Below, one piece after another: positions 5,725-7,922 of a stretch of DNA of 7,922 bases (position 1 is the stretch's first letter; each line of letters opens with the position of its first letter). Below the pieces are notes generated by a model that was not told the DNA's origin, made no database searches, and worked only from the letters and a program-made list of their open reading frames with translations. Location of the stretch: positions 1 through 7,922 of the forward strand of contig CAZNYF010000133.1 in NCBI GenBank assembly GCA_964577195.1, read 5' to 3'. Origin of the DNA: HyVt-560 sp964577195. Its GTDB lineage: Bacteria; Pseudomonadota; Gammaproteobacteria; UWMA-0217. Made by a program: the position numbers and the translations under genes.

Positions 5725-7652
5725 AACAGCTGAGTTTCAGACTCTAATAGGGATATAACATCCTTAAAGGGGATGTTTTCTAGTTTGCCAAACAGCAGGT
5801 GTTTAGAAAGCTTGGCCCGACTGGATTTGGGTGAGGTGACGCCGCAAAGAAATCGTGCCAGCGCACGCGAATCGGATAGAGTTCTCTGCGCATCCGGATT
5901 ATTCAACAGTGCCTTAATATCTGATATGAGTTGTTCGGGCAACTCTACTGCATCCCGTTCTAGTAACGACTGCTGCTGGTTTAAACAACTGGAACAATGA
6001 CCACAAGGCTGTTCTAGCACTTCAGCAAAATGTTCTGCCAGCATCGCGGTTTGGCAGACTTTTGCTGACATTAAATTTAGCACCTGTTCCAACCGTTTGA
6101 TCTCCGCCTCCTCGCGTTTTTGCATACGCTGGCTGAGCATGTCACTGAGCGCGCTCAAATCGTCTGGAGATTTAATCCGTTCGTAGCGATTACGAACACC
6201 AGCGACCTTCACTTCCAACATTTGCTTGTCAGCCAACCAGTCTAGCGCGCTAACAATACGATCCCGGCTGGTATTCAGCGCTTGTGCGGTGCTGTCCGGG
6301 TCAAGCCGAAACCACATTCGTGCTTTGGTAGCGTGGCGAAACATCCCCGCTAAAAATTCACGCCGTGGCCCCTCAAACTGCGACAAAATTTCCGCTGAAC
6401 TAAGTAGTGGTTTGAACTGATAGTTTGAATAAAACGGTGTGCCGCCGCGCAAGTAACCTTCCAGCTCCAGATAGGTGAGCAAGGTTCGCAGTACCAATGG
6501 GCGAATGTCATGCGCCTGGGATAATTCGTACAAACTGACATCAAATTGCTCAGGCTCGGAAAATATCGCCTGAATAAAACTAGCGATTGCGGCCTCGCCG
6601 GGTGTGTCGCCATAAATAAAATTCTCCAGCACGCTGAGATCATCGGGACAAACAAACGTTTGGCAGACCGAATCCTTACCATCACGACCGGCACGACCAA
6701 TCTCCTGTGAATAATTTTCTAGGCTCTTAGGTAGATTGTAGTGGTAAACATAGCGGATATTTGCTTTATCAACGCCCATACCGAATGCAATAGTGGCAAC
6801 AACAATCGAATCGTCAGACTGCATAAACCAGTCCTGAATTTCAGCGCGTGGCTCGGGCTTGATCCCCGCATGATATGCCCGCGCCTGGAATCCAGATACC
6901 TGCAAATATTTGGCAACACGTTCAGCGGTTTTTTGCAGCGTTACGTAGACGATGCTTGCACCGGCAGGTCGGTCGCTTAGCTGCTCGACCAATAACTGAT
7001 CACGATCTTCAGCAGTCACCGGGGTGGATAAAAGCGTCAGATTGGAACGATAAAACCCCGTCCGCACCGCGCATTTTGGGTCGATATCAAAGCCGGCACG
7101 AATATCATCCAGCACTTGCTCAGTCGCCGTAGCAGTGAGCGCCAACACGCGTTCCGCTCCAAATTCGCGCGCGTAGCCCGCAAGCTTAAGGTAATCAGGG
7201 CGGAAATTGTGCCCCCACTCAGAAATACAGTGCGCCTCATCAACGGCAAATAAGGCGATCGAAACATGCCGCATCGCTTCACGAAAACGCTCATTATTGA
7301 AACGCTCCGGCGAAACATAGAGCATGCGTAATTCACCACTACGCAACTGCGACATGACTTCGCGATAAGCATCCGCATCTAACGTAGAATCCAGCTGCCG
7401 AGCAGCGATACCGCGTGCCGACAGCGCATCGATTTGATCTTTCATCAATGCAATCAACGGAGACACAACCAAGGTCACCCCCGGCAATAGCAATGCCGGG
7501 AGCTGATAGCAAAGAGACTTGCCAGCACCGGTTGGAAAAACGGCGGCTGCCGAATTCCCCACCAACAAGTGCTCCATCACTTCACGTTGACCAGTGCGGA
7601 ACTGATCAAAGCCAAAATGCTGCTTTAACGCTGCATCAAGATCAATTGACAT
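5715..7652 (-). CDS. recQ: RecQ-family ATP-dependent DNA helicase, non-canonical C-terminus
   Basis: RecQ helicases unwind DNA 3' to 5' using ATP in recombination and fork repair. The 645-residue product shows Walker A PTGAGKS (40-46), motif II DEAH (138-141) with the RecQ aromatic loop CISEWGHNFRP (142-152), motif III ALTATAT (171-177), AFGMGVDKANIR (289-300) and motif VI YSQEIGRAGRDG (314-325). A zinc site has Cys533, Cys550, Cys553 and Cys556, the same C-x16-C-x2-C-x2-C spacing I recall in E. coli RecQ. There, however, zinc directly follows the helicase core and precedes the winged helix. Here about 190 residues with winged-helix-like stretches (about 370-400 and 455-495) come first. The C-terminus (about 570-645) has RALARFLCGVTSPKSSRAKL and KLENIPF and does not look like an HRDC domain. 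I believe this is a recurring alternative RecQ class. It starts 23 bases after the upstream gene's stop, implying co-transcription. The RBS is weak. Confidence 0.94.
   Translation of the reverse strand: MSIDLDAALKQHFGFDQFRTGQREVMEHLLVGNSAAAVFPTGAGKSLCYQLPALLLPGVTLVVSPLIALMKDQIDALSARGIAARQLDSTLDADAYREVMSQLRSGELRMLYVSPERFNNERFREAMRHVSIALFAVDEAHCISEWGHNFRPDYLKLAGYAREFGAERVLALTATATEQVLDDIRAGFDIDPKCAVRTGFYRSNLTLLSTPVTAEDRDQLLVEQLSDRPAGASIVYVTLQKTAERVAKYLQVSGFQARAYHAGIKPEPRAEIQDWFMQSDDSIVVATIAFGMGVDKANIRYVYHYNLPKSLENYSQEIGRAGRDGKDSVCQTFVCPDDLSVLENFIYGDTPGEAAIASFIQAIFSEPEQFDVSLYELSQAHDIRPLVLRTLLTYLELEGYLRGGTPFYSNYQFKPLLSSAEILSQFEGPRREFLAGMFRHATKARMWFRLDPDSTAQALNTSRDRIVSALDWLADKQMLEVKVAGVRNRYERIKSPDDLSALSDMLSQRMQKREEAEIKRLEQVLNLMSAKVCQTAMLAEHFAEVLEQPCGHCSSCLNQQQSLLERDAVELPEQLISDIKALLNNPDAQRTLSDSRALARFLCGVTSPKSSRAKLSKHLLFGKLENIPFKDVISLLESETQLFQS
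5757..5779 (+). terminator. possible weak terminator of the 5428-5724 gene, inside recQ
   Basis: AACATCC (5757-5763) pairs with GGATGTT (5771-5777), with a possible extra T-G pair, and runs into TTTT (5776-5779). It lies 33 bases past the plus-strand stop. The stem is modest and the T-run short, and the bases also encode the recQ C-terminus, so the signal may be coincidental. Confidence 0.3.
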
Positions 7653-7675
7653 AGCGCTACCGCGTCAATCAGTAA

Positions 7676-7922
7676 TTACTTCTTGCTCTGTAAGATCTCG
7701 CGATAGCTCTGCTCGGTGAACATGGAATCGGAAATATAGACCGATGGCATCTGAATACAGTTATTGAACACCTTAAAACCATGCACCTGAAGAATCTCAG
7801 GTTTCACGTTGACATGCGGCATACCAAGCTGCGCTGCCTGAAGCGAATCGAATTCCACCATTACCATATATTGAGCCGGCACGGTGTAGCCTTCCCACAC
7901 TTCTGCTGCACGCTTTAACTTG
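7676..7922 (-). CDS. 3' part of an unidentified gene upstream of recQ (partial)
   Basis: The reading frame is open from the window edge to TAA at 7676-7678, showing at least 81 residues. An internal GTG at 7898-7900 could be mistaken for a start, but the frame continues upstream as KLKRAAE, so the real start is probably outside. The piece has a beta-like stretch AQYMVMVEFDS, then a short helix LQAAQL, then VKPEILQVHGFKVFNNC, which could be a beta-alpha-beta unit, perhaps of a small ferredoxin-like or dimeric barrel fold (weak inference). No signal peptide or catalytic motif is visible in this part. Its stop is 23 bases before recQ on the same strand, so the two are probably one transcription unit. 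I do not recognise the family. Confidence 0.65.
   Translation of the reverse strand, partial: KLKRAAEVWEGYTVPAQYMVMVEFDSLQAAQLGMPHVNVKPEILQVHGFKVFNNCIQMPSVYISDSMFTEQSYREILQSKK

Noticed and set aside
5721..5740. CTGAAAC/GTTTCAG hairpin as the terminator of the secreted mini-protein gene.
   Set aside because: The stem is only 7 bp, overlaps the stop codon, and is followed by ACTCTAATAG rather than a T-run.
5507..5758. Second open plus-strand frame (83 codons, Ile/Thr-rich) inside the secreted mini-protein gene.
   Set aside because: It has no RBS and starts within the other gene. Its Ile/Val/Thr content is what a shifted reading of His/Tyr/Arg codons gives, and the 5428 frame has both RBS and signal peptide.

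Overview
The window looks like an ordinary chromosomal stretch of a gammaproteobacterium of moderate GC. The evidence is a bacterial-type TmcA (tRNA-Met cytidine acetyltransferase, a mostly gammaproteobacterial form), a type II Gram-negative citrate synthase, and a RecQ helicase. I cannot place the genus from the sequence. There is no tRNA, rRNA, CRISPR array, insertion sequence, integrase or phage gene, and no gap over 300 bases without a gene.

Layout. Bases 1-90 hold no supportable gene. tmcA (91-2163, minus) is head-to-head with gltA (2309-3610, plus) across a 145-base intergenic region. gltA starts at GTG behind a good Shine-Dalgarno. A roughly 96-base 3' UTR leads to a perfect 18-bp inverted repeat (3707-3747) that should terminate transcription from both sides. 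Facing gltA across it is an unlisted 20-codon ORF (3772-3834, minus) for a hydrophobic peptide with its own AGGAG. Next comes a repeat-bearing spacer (3952-4017). It is followed by two minus-strand genes, probably one operon: a small exported protein (4817-5224), then an exported rhodanese-domain protein (4020-4721). A divergent 203-base region leads to a plus-strand gene for a secreted His/Tyr/Arg-rich mini-protein (5428-5724). This overlaps tail-to-tail by 10 bases with a RecQ-family helicase (5715-7652, minus). recQ lies 23 bases downstream of a partial gene of unknown function (7676-7922, minus) cut by the window edge.

How the genes relate. tmcA, gltA and recQ are core functions (translation fidelity, TCA cycle, DNA repair) with no evident shared pathway. 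The accessory content is the middle block, where three consecutive ORFs encode exported products (two possibly partnered) and one encodes a possible membrane micro-peptide. That block is the best candidate for something poorly described. The sequence alone supports an exported cysteine-rich rhodanese with a small exported neighbour, but no specific pathway. The system-level reading is inference.
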